The notes under the pieces are model-generated. The model was not told the DNA's origin, searched no databases, and saw nothing but the letters and a program-made list of their open reading frames with translations. DNA of 64,000 nt from positions 70,092,695 to 70,156,694 of the forward strand of contig NC_092860.1 of assembly GCF_032062135.1 (NCBI RefSeq), given 5' to 3'. A program made the translations under genes and the position numbers. The DNA comes from Pyxicephalus adspersus (lineage: Eukaryota; Chordata; Amphibia; Anura; Pyxicephalidae). The first letter of the stretch is position 1, and each line of letters starts with the position of its first letter. Positions 24,540-35,281 of this stretch are shown here, one piece after another.

Positions 24540-25920
24540 TTCTGTTAGTTGATGTTTGGAGAACTTTCCAACTTCTAGAGACTGTACATTTTACTGTTGC
24601 ATTCATCATAAATACTCCCAGATTTTTTTTTGGGCACGCAACCTGATCATTCACAATCGGCCAAAGTGGATATTGGTGTTCAAACCTACTGTCATCATGC
24701 CCCAATACTTCTTTTTATTTATACACAACAAAAGGAGAATAAACAGTGGAATTGGTGGCATAATCCAATGTTATTAAAGTATGTATGATATTTTGGAGAA
24801 AATTCGCCCCAAGGTTTGTCTCCCTTAAATGTTTGGAAAGGACACAAATATGTCTTATGAGGAGAATTCATTTCAATAGGGATTAGGAGAAAAACAGAGA
24901 TGCAGATATGGAAAAATGTCTTATGGAAGACATAGAAAAATTAGAGCTGGTACATAAGTATTCTTTAGCCTAGTATGTTAATCAAAAGCTACAACACCTC
25001 CACAAGTGAATAAAGCACCTTCTGGAGAAGAAAGCCAACATTCTAACCTTAAGATATATTACCAATTAGTGGTCTTAGCTAGGATCCTGGATTGACATTA
25101 TCAGGAAGTAATCAGATTAAGGTCATCCCAAAGCTTTTTTTTTTTTTCACTAAACTTTTGGTCATGACCCCTTGGCTACTCATGAGAAGCACCTCATCCC
25201 AACTGAAGTAACACCCTATAACACAAAATAAGCACTTCCCATCGTGGCTTTTTGCCTTTTTCTTTAGGACCGCTCACTCTTCTGATTGCTAATACAGATT
25301 TTTCCCTAGGTATGGTGACACCCATTGTTAGGTTTTGGAAAATGCACCGTCATCTAATTTAAAAAGATTTGTGTGGAAGACTACCTAGTTTGGGATGAAA
25401 TATCTTATGCTTATAAATCCTTTTGGAGCTACATCCTACTAAAGTTAAAAGGCAATCTGAGACCTCCCTTTGGCTTGCTTTCTGGCTCATAAGTGTTCTA
25501 GTTACAGGATAAAGACTTTGTATAAATTGCTAATGTATCGGTATACTACTCTGGCAATGTTGCACAAATGGAATCCTGAATTGACAGATCATTGCTAGTG
25601 ATGTTTGGTTGATGTTGGAAATATGGCCCACATGTGGTGGAATTGCCAGCTAATTTCCTGTTTTATTGGAACAAATAGTTACTATTGTTAACATAATTTA
25701 AAAGATTAGGTGCCTTTGTCACCATTAGCTTGTCTATTACATTTCAGATACCCCTCCGAAGTGCTACAAATCTTTTTGATACCCTTTTAATGGAAAAAAC
25801 TACTGTGCCCACAATTCAGGATTAGATTTCCAAAGTGTCCACAAAATTTATGATCACATTGTAGGGGTAGTTTCAGTCTGATTTGTAAAAGGATGTTTTT
25901 GCTTAACATGTTTTGTTGCC
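24540..25920 (+). pseudogene. Tx1/L1-like LINE ORF2 fragment, strongly decayed
   Basis: Recognisable pieces in shifting frames are SAKVDIGVQTYCHHAPILLF near 24660, SPLNVWKGHKYVL near 24825 followed by GEFISIGIRRKTE (the endonuclease-RT linker with its VWEAHK-type block), and near 25560-25660 a C-terminal zinc-knuckle-like stretch (NMAHMWWNCQL). The reverse-transcriptase centre is largely missing, so the copy carries a big internal deletion. No intact frame exceeds a few dozen codons. Confidence 0.55.
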
Positions 25921-26163
25921 AAGTTTGCAGTTTGCCCCCCATTGTTCTCCTTTCCCACTTCTCCTTATACTTTATTATAATATTTTAGGTTTTGATGACC
26001 TACCTCTAGGTACCTTTACGGATTGTTCATACTCATATTAAAATTACTAATATGAATCAGATTTTTTTATACGATTTATCACCACTATTGATGGATATGT
26101 TTGCGTCTCTTTTTGGTTGGTTTACATTGGTTTTTGTTATTGATATTTTGTTTTCTATCAAGA

Positions 26164-26736
26164 GGGCCCTCTTTATAAATTATTCCCGTCATTTTGTCTG
26201 AAATTGGCAGACTGATTGTCATCTCTCAAGTCGTATCCTTTCAATTAAAAAAAAAAATGACTCACTCTGCCATCTAGTGGCATGTCTCAAAAGTTTACAG
26301 CTGTCACAATAGGAATAGCTATCTGTGTAAGTGAAAATTATGAATGAATCTAGAGTGAATATACAGAGGAATAAAGGAAATAATACCAGAAAGGAGTTTT
26401 TTTTTGGCAAACAGTGTATTGTATTATTATTGGGCCAAATAGGCACTAGATAATCATCATCTGTTCTTTCACTCTCTATCAGATGATGATTGTCTAGTGC
26501 CTATTTGGCCCATATATTTGTTATGTTGGATTTCAATTAGACAATAAATCAGTCATGAAAAATTGTTTTGTATTATTAGAAATTATTAAAATACAATAAG
26601 CTGTTTGCCAAAAAAACCCCTTCTTTCTGTTATTATTTCCTATATACTATCCCAGGGTATACGGCAATTTATGTGGGTCCACCAGATATAAACTTTTGGC
26701 ATTTGTTATGACGGGAATAATTTATATATAGTGCCC
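26164..26736. mobile_element. Fold-back MITE with nested inverted repeats, 573 bp
   Basis: Outer arms gggccctctttataaatta..ttcccgtcat at 26164-26192 pair with the right end (tgacgggaataatttata..gtgccc). A second pair (ggaaataataccagaaagg..ggcaaacag near 26367-26406 against ctgtttgcc..tattatttcc near 26602-26641) lies inside it. A third pair, gggccaaataggcactaga.. and its complement (26431-26463 / 26481-26512), forms the centre. The whole element can fold on itself. I could not identify a target duplication. Confidence 0.7.
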
Positions 26737-26929
26737 ACAAAAAAAATCAATGAAGCTTTTTTTATGTGTAAAAAAAAATAATTGCAAATAAACACCCTTT
26801 AATGAACAAGGAAAAAAAAAACTTTGCACACACCAGCAGATTTTAACAAGCAGTAAATCCATTTAAAATTACTGAGCTCTGTATGTGCAGGGACTGGGAA
26901 TAATTATTCTCAACTTTCACAGCAGAAGC

Positions 26930-26932
<3 letters not shown>

Positions 26933-26965
<33 letters not shown>
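26933..26965. repeat. (TA)n microsatellite, 33 bp
   Basis: About 16.5 uninterrupted TA dinucleotides, followed closely by a short TAAT/TTAA run (taattaattaattaatt near 26973-26989). Confidence 0.95.
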
Positions 26966-26967
<2 letters not shown>

Positions 26968-27169
26968 TACCATAATTAATTAATTAATTGGGGTGTTCTC
27001 TCCAAAAGCATCTTCCCAAAGGAAACCCCTTTTTTATATCCCATGATCAACCACTGACTATTTTATTATGATCATCTTGGGCCACGATTGGGAGGAATTT
27101 ATGTCTCAGATCCAAGATAAGTGTCAATCTTCCAAATATGATGAACAAAAAAGCAATTCTTTGATTCAA

Positions 27170-27479
27170 AAACTTAAAGAGGAACTATACTCAAAACACA
27201 AAAAAAAACCCACACATCTTTAATCCAGCAGGGCAGTCTGATCACCCCGGGGGTATCCGGCATCTGGTCCCGCTTCCTCCTGACAACTGTCCTGGAGCCA
27301 GCGCTCCGGACTCTGCCATCTGCATCTTCTTTTCCGGGTTCTTCATCCTACGCCAACCGACCCAGGCGCAAGATAGGGTGACGTAGAATGAACAAAAATT
27401 TGCCGATCTCACTGCGCATGCATGAGATCGGGAAATTTTTCTCTTTTAGCAAAAAGGCTCCATCTGCGCATGCCCAAGA
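27170..27479. repeat. Frog interspersed repeat with CGCATGC-type core
   Basis: The block begins aaagaggaactatactc, runs through a GC-rich segment (gatcaccccgggggtatcc) and ends with gatctcactgcgcatgcatgagatcggg, a local palindrome (gatctcac.gcgcatgc.gagatc). A similar GCGCAGTGAGATCGG string is at 61443-61458. I recognise it as a repeat but cannot name the family. Confidence 0.5.
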
Positions 27480-28245
27480 TACTCTCAGCTTTCAAACTTG
27501 CTTTGCTCGAGTCTATGAACAATCTCCACCTCTCTGGTATGTATTTGCAACCTAACTATCATCAGACCACTCACATCGGTACAGAAGCAAATGTTGTTTT
27601 CCAGCTTGTAATAGCCTGCAAACTTTGTGTGACGATCACAAAAGTGTGAAGTTGTCGTTCCTTTTTGTAGCAAATTCCACTCCTTTAGTCTGGAGGCTAA
27701 CAGTTCAGACTTCTCTTTTGACAAAGAAGGGTCCCTTACTAGATCATCTAAATCCTATTGGCTTATAAAATGTGGCTTACCCTCTTCAAATTGCGGTTAT
27801 AACATTTATTAACATCAACAGCATCCTCCTGTTCCTCATCCGACATGTCACTGTCAGTAACAACAGATGTAGGAGGGACTGGCCCTGGATTCTCTGCATC
27901 AGGTGGCACGGGCTTCAGAGCAGATTCACAATCAGGATAGACAATTTTTTAACTTAGTCTTCTTCGAAAGCCTATCAATTCTACTCATACAGAAGTAGCA
28001 GTCCGAGTGATAGTCTTTTGGCTCACGCCAAAAAGAAAAGGGCGTTTTTTTTTTCTTTTCCCATTGTGTTAGGCCAACGTAACACACCAGACAGTAGATA
28101 CGAGGTGCCCAGCTTTTATCCTGATCTCCAATTTCACATCCAAAGTAATACTTGTAAGCAAATTTCACCCTCTTGGCTAGCTTCTTGCATTTATCACATG
28201 GGGTAAATTTGCCAAAAATGTAGCAAAAATTGTCCGGTTCATTAA
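27480..28245 (-). pseudogene. Diverged third member of the cysteine-rich transposon-ORF family (copy C)
   Basis: Minus-strand reading gives FAYKYYFGCEIGDQDKSWAP, then CLVCYVGLTQWEKKK, FSFWREPKDYHSDCYFCMSR, an acidic linker (DMSDEEQED), then DPSLSKEKSELLASRLKEWN and LLQKGTTTSHFCDRH. This parallels copies A and B block by block (AYLAYLKVKLGDQDKFWAP, CKQCVEGL, IPMVLREPGDHFSDCYFC, SNKASELLASRLREK). Sequence identity is far lower than between A and B, so it belongs to an older or separate subfamily. Stops and frameshifts break it. I did not find CACTG termini for this copy. Confidence 0.7.
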
Positions 28246-29265
28246 CACAGCTGCGCCTACTTATCTTTAGCTCAAAACAGACGCACTATGGCCTAGCTGC
28301 ACTGTCCAATAAAATGGTTTCACACTAGAGAAGCCCTAGGTCCATCCCCCTTATATACTCATTTCTGAAGTCAGCTCACTGACTTGTTAAGGCGGCAGCA
28401 ACATAGTGATAGCTGCAACTGTTATAATGTTTCCATGTAAAAATACATTACCCAATTAGCAACCATTTGGACAGCGAATTCTGAGTTCAGTTTCGGAATC
28501 CGCAAACTCGATATCATGTAAATGTGTTGTTCCCGGTAGCAAAATTGTTGTTGTGCAGGGTAATGATTATTTATAGAAGAGTGTAGAAGTATTGCTGTTT
28601 CACGATTGTGGTGGATTGATTTCAAAACACAAGGTTTTTAGGAGTATAGCAATTATGTTTAAACACAGGGGTAACATTGAGGTTGGCATGCATGCACTTA
28701 TGTATGTGTTTATCTATAGGTGAAGACACTAATAGGAAGCTATTCTTTGTGCTAATGTATGGTCTTATTTGATGTATTTAGATATGGGGGTATTATAGCA
28801 GGAGCTCACCTATGAGATGGTATTGTTGAGTTATGAGTATAGCTGGTCAGATTGTTTTTTTGGATGTGGAAAAAAAGTCTTTATCATTTCCATGATAGTT
28901 GAAGCAGGACTGCTGCTGTTGTTGTTGTTCAGTTGTTTGTGAATTGATTGTATTTATTCAATTAGAACATTGCATTTGTCCATTTTTAGAAAAGATCAGC
29001 CTTTATAGGCAGTGGGGACCATATACCCATGGGGTTGATTGTTTCCTGGAATTGTAAGTTGTACATAAATTTGATGATGTTTATATATGATGTTATGATC
29101 GGGTATATTTTTCTGATTATTATTATGATATATGTATATTTGTAGCTTCAAAATTTTCTTCCTGAAGAAGTGGACTAGATCCACAATACGTGTCAAGGGA
29201 AGAATTAAATACTCACTAAATAGCATTTTTTGGCATGGTTTAAATGTTTTTATGATGAAAAATTA
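28246..29265. other. Non-coding stretch with a LINE-tail hairpin motif at 29160-29196
   Basis: No gene is seen. Near its right end, cctgaagaagtggactagatccacaatacgtgtcaagg has the conserved CTGAAGAAG and ACGTGTC flanks around a TGGA/TCCA stem. This suggests the preceding few hundred bases are a decayed retroelement 3' UTR in plus orientation. A CTG/GTT-rich tract (tgctgctgttgttgttgtt) occurs near 28911. Confidence 0.45.
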
Positions 29266-31218
29266 CAATGGGGAACAATTGTGAACAAATTCTTTGTTGA
29301 CTTCAATTTTTAAGCTTATTTACACTAAAATAGGTATGCAGATTCTGAAAGTGCAGTTAGTTTTCTTCTATGACATCAGCAAGACAGTGTGGTCAGAGGT
29401 TGTGCGTTGCTCTACGTAGTGATTAAGCAATTTTTCTACTTACACACATATTTCCTTTCTTTCAGATTATGTCTGGCTCTGCTGTTTCGCCTCCTAAATG
29501 CCTAAACAACCCTGATTCATTTTGGTATATCTGTGGCAGTTTCACCATTTCCAGTCAAAGGTCGAACATCAGCACATTTGTAGAGCAAGCCTATTTGGCA
29601 TATTTAAAAGTTAAACTTGGTGATCAAGATAAGTTTTGGGCCCCTCATAAGGTGTGCAAACAGTGTGTCGAGGGTTTATGGATGTGGGCAAAGGGAACAC
29701 GTGATAAGATGCCATTTGGTATACCTATGGTTTTGCGAGAGCCAGGAGATCATTTCAGTGACTGTTACTTTTGTATAGTGAAAACTTCAGGATATAACAA
29801 GACAATTAAATGTAAGAGTATCCTAGTCTACCATCCGCTATACACCCAGTGGCTCATTCAGATGAAATCCCAGTGCCGGTTTTCGTTACACTACCTCTAT
29901 TGAAGAAAATGATTATGGTGATGAACTAGGTGACAACAATGATGAAGAGTTTTAAATTAAGGAGCAGTTCGTTGGTAAGGGATTTGATCAGCATTGGTTT
30001 GGCACTATCCAATAAGGCTTCAGAACTTCTAGCATCAAGACTGCGTGAGAAAAAAACTTACTTGAAAAAGGAACTACGGGTATAGTACTTTTGAACCACA
30101 GAAATTGCATTTCTGCAGTACTTTAGAACTGACAGTGGCTTTGTGTATTGCCATAACACACCTGGTTTAATGGAGGAATTGGGAATTCCAATCTATAACT
30201 CAACTGAATGACAACTATTTATTCATAGCTCAAAGCGGAGCCTAAAATGTGTCCTCCTTCACAATGGCAATATATTTGGGTCAGTCCCAATTGGCCATTC
30301 AGTTTCTCTTTGTGAAAAATATGCAGACATAGAGAGTCATTGAGTTGTTGCAATATCACCAACACAATTGGGTCATCTGTTTTGACCCGAAAATGGTATG
30401 CTTCCTTCTTGGTCAGCAACGCGGATACACCAAGTATCCCTGTTATCTGTGCATGTGGGACAGCAGAGCTCGTCAGAGGCATTGGGAGGAAAAGAATTTG
30501 TCTCCAAAATCTGCCCTAAAACCAGGTGATCCAAAAATTCTACATGAGCCACTTGCTGATAGAAAGAATATTATATTCCCGCCTCTGCACATGAAACTGG
30601 GTCTGATTAAGCAGTTTGTTAAAGCTTTGCCAACTGAAGAAGACCATTTAAAGTACCTCATTTTGGCATTTCCTAGTCTGTCATTCGAAAAAATAAAGGC
30701 CGGTGTGTTTGATGATCCACAGATTCGGCAGCTCTTTTGCATAGGAGTCTTTCTAACTTCCTGGAAAACCTTGGTGTAGACAGTGATGAGCAAGGTGAAT
30801 GATTCCACCAAGATTTGAAGGTCATGAAAAGACGGTATCAGGGTAGATGGGATGTACAAGTGATGGCTAACTATTGTTGGAGCATCCGGCGAGATTGTCC
30901 TAACACTGAACACTCCAGGAAAATGTTTTCCTTAACCGCTTACCCGATTAATTTTCAAATGTTTTACTGTAAACAAAATGTCATAGAGTAACAATAAATC
31001 ACCTGTATGAACAAAAGAAATGTAAATAAACAGTACATTGAAGTTATTTCATTTTTTTTTCATTGTATGTAAAATTTGTATGTTTTTTGACAAAAATTAG
31101 GTAACCTGTATTGTATCCTGGATGTGATAGCAAAAAACGGGGGTCATTTCTGGTTCACCATCCAAAAATTAGTAAACAAGTGTAAGATCTAACTCAACAA
31201 AAAATGTGTTCCCCAGTG
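29266..31218 (+). mobile_element. CACTG-ended DNA transposon, copy A (1953 bp)
   Basis: The left end is caatggggaacaattgtgaac and the right end, reversed, cactggggaacacattttttg. Both are flanked by TTA (29263-29265 and 31219-31221). Copy B at 47629-50026 shares the ends, a 5' leader, the ORF and a 3' UTR, with very few differences in most stretches. CACTG termini and a 3-bp target duplication are what CACTA/EnSpm-like elements show, while TWA duplications are also typical of PIF/Harbinger, so the superfamily is left open. Relative to B, copy A lacks about 190 bp of ORF (between 30733 and 30748) and about 85 bp of leader. Confidence 0.8.
29469..30935 (+). pseudogene. Cysteine-rich transposon protein, copy A (broken)
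   Basis: The ATG follows a pyrimidine tract and cag (29446-29465), shared with copy B. The N-terminal part (about 144 codons) has NNPDSFWYICGSF, FVEQAYLAYLKVKLGDQDKF, HKVCKQCVEGL, GIPMVLREPGDHFSDCYFC. The paired cysteines (ICG, CKQC, CYFC) suggest a zinc-binding domain. After an acidic linker and a frameshift, 30345-30779 reads KNIIFPPLHMKLGLIKQFVK, YLILAFPSLSFEKIKAGVFD and DPQIRQLF. The tail near 30795-30920 has a FHQDLK-like piece, RRYQGRWD and NYCWSIRRDCPNTEHSRK. I recall similar uncharacterised proteins from insects, cnidarians and fish but no named function. DNA binding and transposition are inferred from context only. The deletion and frameshifts make this copy non-functional. Confidence 0.75.
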
Positions 31219-31221
31219 TTA

Positions 31222-32023
31222 TTTAGTAAAGTTATTTATAATAAAAAATGTGATGTTTAAATTGTTCCTAGTTATGTATGATATTTCATTTATTTATATG
31301 TGCCGTTAAAGTCCCGTTGTTCTTTGTGGAAATGTGTAGACTGGTTTTGTGGGATGTGGCATACTTTTAAATATCACTACAGACGATTTCTTTCCTATGC
31401 CTTTTCTGTGAAAGTTTAAGGTTAAAATATGATTTTAAAGTTCCATGTCAATTATTTGTTTTGTCCAAAAAAAAAGCAGCAGAGGTTACATTTAGAATAA
31501 TTTCAGAAGGTCTCTCTAACTTCTTCCCAAAGCAAATGTGTTTACGATGTTTAAAATAATTCAAAATGCTAGAAAGGGCTTTGAAATCATGCCTTTATGA
31601 CTTTCACGAAGTTCTTTTAACAAAAAAAAAAAAAAAACTTAAAAGTTTGATTAAACCCCACTATACTTACCTGTCCCTATTCCATCACAGGTTGCCATCA
31701 TCTTCTTCCTTTTTCTCGTCTTAGATTTGATCTTTTGCCATCCTTAGTGAGTTCCACATGGATTGTTGACAGTTCCACAGAGTGATTTGGCAGGTAAGAA
31801 TGCCTATTGCAAAAGGGCAATTGTCTGTCTCTTTCTGCAATAATGCTCCCATATATGCAATTTGTTGTCCTTCATTTATTAACCCCTTTTAATTTTTAAA
31901 ACATAGTTTAGATGGATACAAAGATACAAAAGATAAGTATTATCTAATTTAGGCAAGTTATTAGGTTGAACTACATAGTGTGCTGTGAACCATATCAACA
32001 AGTATGTAATTTTTTTTCCTGAC
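31222..32023. other. Intron, no feature recognised
   Basis: AT-rich, with a 16-A run near 31622-31637. No coding signal. It ends at the donor side of the 87-nt PIP5K1C exon. Confidence 0.5.
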
Positions 32024-32110
32024 CTTCTTATAGGTAGTCTCCCCTGAAGCATCAACATCACGGTGCCCAATTTTTTTTCCAGTGGAAGGCTGCCCAGATA
32101 AAGAGGAGAT
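32024..32110 (-). CDS. PIP5K1C: PIP5K1C exon, 87 nt: GKKIGHRDVDASGETTYKK
   Basis: There are 29 codons in phase 0: ISSLSGQPSTGKKIGHRDVD and then ASGETTYKK, joining directly to TTSSTLKG. The acceptor is ttattctag and the donor gtcagg (minus strand); the donor is weaker than the others. The GHRxVDASGETTYKK block is the signature just upstream of the kinase core in alpha and gamma isoforms, and GKK.GHR.VDASGE fits gamma. The more variable ISSLSGQPST part is the N-terminal region that differs between species and isoforms. Confidence 0.92.
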
Positions 32111-33649
32111 CTAGAATAAAAAATAGAATAGTGAAAAGGACAAGTCAACAGAAGAATATTTGATAGGTAAAGCAATACTTTACAATTAAACTAGCTGAAC
32201 TGTACATGCTTTTTGTTTTCCTTTTTTTTCATATGGGATAAATATTGTTCAACATTTTAATCTTAAGTCTTTTTAATCACTATTATCCAGACCTAACTTA
32301 CATCAACATATTTCCTTTTCTGCTCCTCAACAGCAAAACAAGACAAATTAAATTTTAAAAAAATTGGCTTGAACCCCAACAGGTTTTTAGATCTGCCTTT
32401 TCCAAATTTTCCCTGACTCACTATCTGGTAAAAGAGTTGTTAGCAGAGCATGATGCTAAGGCTGAATCTAAATAGACTGTTTTTGTTTTGTTTTTGTACA
32501 ACACATATAAATGCTACTATTGTGTTACTGTGCATTTGTATGCGTTGTTACAAGCATTTTAAAGCTTGCCTTAAAACCCAGAAATGCAATCTCTCCCTCA
32601 GGGTCCCCATACAACCTCTCTTCTGATTGCTCCTGCAACCTCTCTCTTGTTCTCTCTATTGCTTCCCTAACCCTAGAAGGGCTTGGTGTTCTGCACCCTA
32701 GTGATTATTAAAGGGGGTTTCCAAAAGCCCCCAAAGCCCTGCAAAAAATGCTTACAAAAGCCGCTAATGTTTTCAATGGAATCTTTCATAATGAGTTTCT
32801 TTCTCTTGTTTGCATCTTTCTGATGCACCAAACTGTAGATTTTGCCACTCTTAATATTGTAGCAATTCCTCGCATGTGTTTTTTTTGTTTTTGCAGCTTA
32901 AGGATGCGTTGTTTCACCTGCATGGAGAGCTCCTTTGACCGCATGTTGTCTATTCACAGCAAATTCTTCGACATACAGGCACCCCCCCCAAATCATGCCA
33001 AGCCTTTTATCTGCTTAATTGATTTGGACATAACGAAGGCCTTGCCAACACCAGCTCGTGAAATAGCCTTTGAGTCAATTGTCCAATTACATTTGAGCCC
33101 CTGAAATGCACTCTGAAATACTCTAGATTAAAATATAAAATCTTTTTTGTTTACAACTCTTAAAAAAAAAGTGGGTTAACAACTAGGAATCATATAGTGG
33201 GGAAATCTGTTGAACTACCATGCAGCCAGGTTGTGTCAGAAGATTGTGTCTCAAGATGAGAAAATCAGGACCCAAAAGTCCAAAACCAGTGGACTTCTTG
33301 CTTTATTGTTAACTAACTGCAATAAATATATGTACAATTACTCATTTTGTATACGCAAACTCATTGTTGACTTTTTTGTCTCAATCTGTAACACATATGT
33401 CAATTTCTCTTATTATTGTAATTGCATTGTTTTACCTGAACACTGGTGTACCACAATAAAAATACGTTTTAAACAAAATAGTAGGTAATTAAACGATTAC
33501 TAAAGCTCAGTAAGGTGCCATGTAAGGAAACAAAATACTATTAGTGACACAGCTTTAAAAACCATAATATAGACAGATCTAATGTGAAAGAGTTGGGCAA
33601 ACCATCTATAGAACAAATATCTAGTTTATTTATTTACAAATTTTATATT
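32111..33649. other. Intron; possible decayed DNA-transposon sequence near 32750-33110
   Basis: A 118-codon plus-strand frame (32748-33104) is most likely not a gene. The strings gcctttgagtcaattgtccaattacattt and cctttgaccgcatgttgtc look like non-coding repeat sequence I have seen in fish and frog DNA transposons, but I cannot define ends or a family. The rest is AT-rich intron without features. Confidence 0.4.
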
Positions 33650-34400
33650 TGGTCTGAGTTCATAACAGACTTCTAAATTCAGTGGAAGAAGTAAAAATCA
33701 GGCGAATAAAAACAAGTTTGGTTGAAACAATCTGTATATCCTTTGATGGAAGCTGTAAGGTCCTCCATGTGTTGATTCTGTGGAACCAGTGAGATATTGT
33801 AGGTGGAATGGGGCTTTTCCAAAGGGGGCAATGCAGCATTGGCAGATGAATAAGGAGAGATTGTTTATATTTTTGTGGAAGAGAGTGTGTATTCAATGAT
33901 ACTGTAAATCAGTAAATTGGTGTATATATTTGCAAACCTCGTTCCAAAATGACCCCAGGTTGGAACATAACCAAAAAATATGTATCTGGTTTCCGCCACC
34001 AACTTGGCATTTCCAGCATCTGTTTGAGATTGAGGCGTAACACCAGTATAAATACTCAAGGGCTCTGTACCATCTGGAGAGGAACCTATAGTTCATCTCC
34101 TGGTAGTTGTTGGCTATCAAGGCCCTGTGTGAGAAAATGATTGCTCCCTCCATCTGGTCAGGTGTGAAAGTGGAATAAAACTCTTGTTCCCATCGTCCCA
34201 TTGAGTGACTTTGTAAATTCTTTAGTAAATTTTGTTTACTTTGTAATTCTTTGTAAATTACAAGAATGGCATACAGTTGAGAAAGTGTACCCCTAAGAGG
34301 CATCCTGGGTTGGCACAATTGTTTAAACTCCGTTGGAGTATTACAAAATGTCAACAGTCTCATGTAAATAGGCAGGACATTGGCATTCACACCTCAGATC
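33650..34400 (-). pseudogene. Tx1/L1-like LINE ORF2 C-terminus
   Basis: A 165-codon frame (34390 down to 33893) carries the conserved C-terminal blocks: WEQEFYSTFTPDQMEGAIIF, EMNYRFLSRWYRALEYLYWC, then the zinc-knuckle CWKCQVGGGNQIHIFWLCSN. It continues in another frame as KYKQSLLIHLPMLHCPLWKS near 33840. The copy is 5' truncated and slightly decayed. The knuckle pattern CxxC..H....C is kept. Confidence 0.8.
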
Positions 34401-35281
34401 AGATGTCATAATATCAACAGCTCTTTCAACATTATGCTACCTTTCTTACAATGCACATCAGGCGAGTCTGCTCTCTATGTATACTTGATACTTCAAGAGG
34501 TTTACCTCAATACAATTATTGCTATTATTCTCTATCAATCTTCCTCAGAAATCTTTTTATTTATATATTTCTCATTTTTCTATATTTGTGCATACATTTT
34601 CCTATTCTTTATCATTTAGAAAACCATACCATGCCCCCAGCAATAAGCCACTCCATGGAGCTTAAATCTTCACTTTTTTTGAACTTCTTTTATAGAAAGA
34701 ACAGTCCTGTAGTGAGGATGCTACAGTCCATAAATCAAAACAACTTCCCATACAAAGTGGCACCACTTCATAGAAAGCTCCATTCCCCCTCTGATGGCAC
34801 ACCAGTGCTTCTTATAGCGGACCTCCAGTCTGCTGTAACCAAACCACCTGATGTACCTGGGTGGAATGGAAAGGCCCACCCAGTATCTTCCTTCTCATTC
34901 CAGAGTCTAGAGCCCTGAAATAAACTTAAACATAACAAACCCTCGCATAGTTGCTCTTACTATTCCTGTACTCCTGGTTTTAAAGAGCCCATTTTCTATA
35001 TACTGGAGAAACATACCTCCCATCAAGGACCCATTTTAGTGAAACAAGCTGGATTAACACTTTAAATGCTACTAAAAAAAACAGGATATAATGAAAGAGT
35101 TATCTTTAACTTAGCTTTAGATGGCTGTATCACCATAGGAATTGTCCTTTTCTCTGCTAAGAAAACCTTTTCTTTAAGAATCAAGAAGATCTTCATACTG
35201 AGGTATTTTCAAATGTAAATATTGCTTAAGTTGATTTGATGTTTATTATGTTAAAATATATTTCTATATAAATATTATCTA
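34401..35281. other. Intron, no gene seen
   Basis: Non-coding. A 155-codon open frame spanning 34451-34918 has no protein-like features I recognise. Sequence up to the TA at 35280-35281 is the integration target of the following Tc1 element. Confidence 0.45.

Noticed and set aside
30345..30913. 144- and 146-codon overlapping open frames on both strands read as two genes
   Set aside because: The plus frame is the C-terminal half of the transposon protein (copy A); the minus frame is its antisense shadow and shares no features with known proteins.
32748..33104. 118-codon plus-strand ORF
   Set aside because: Cys/Phe-rich reading of AT-rich sequence with no recognisable domain; neighbouring strings look like non-coding DNA-transposon sequence.
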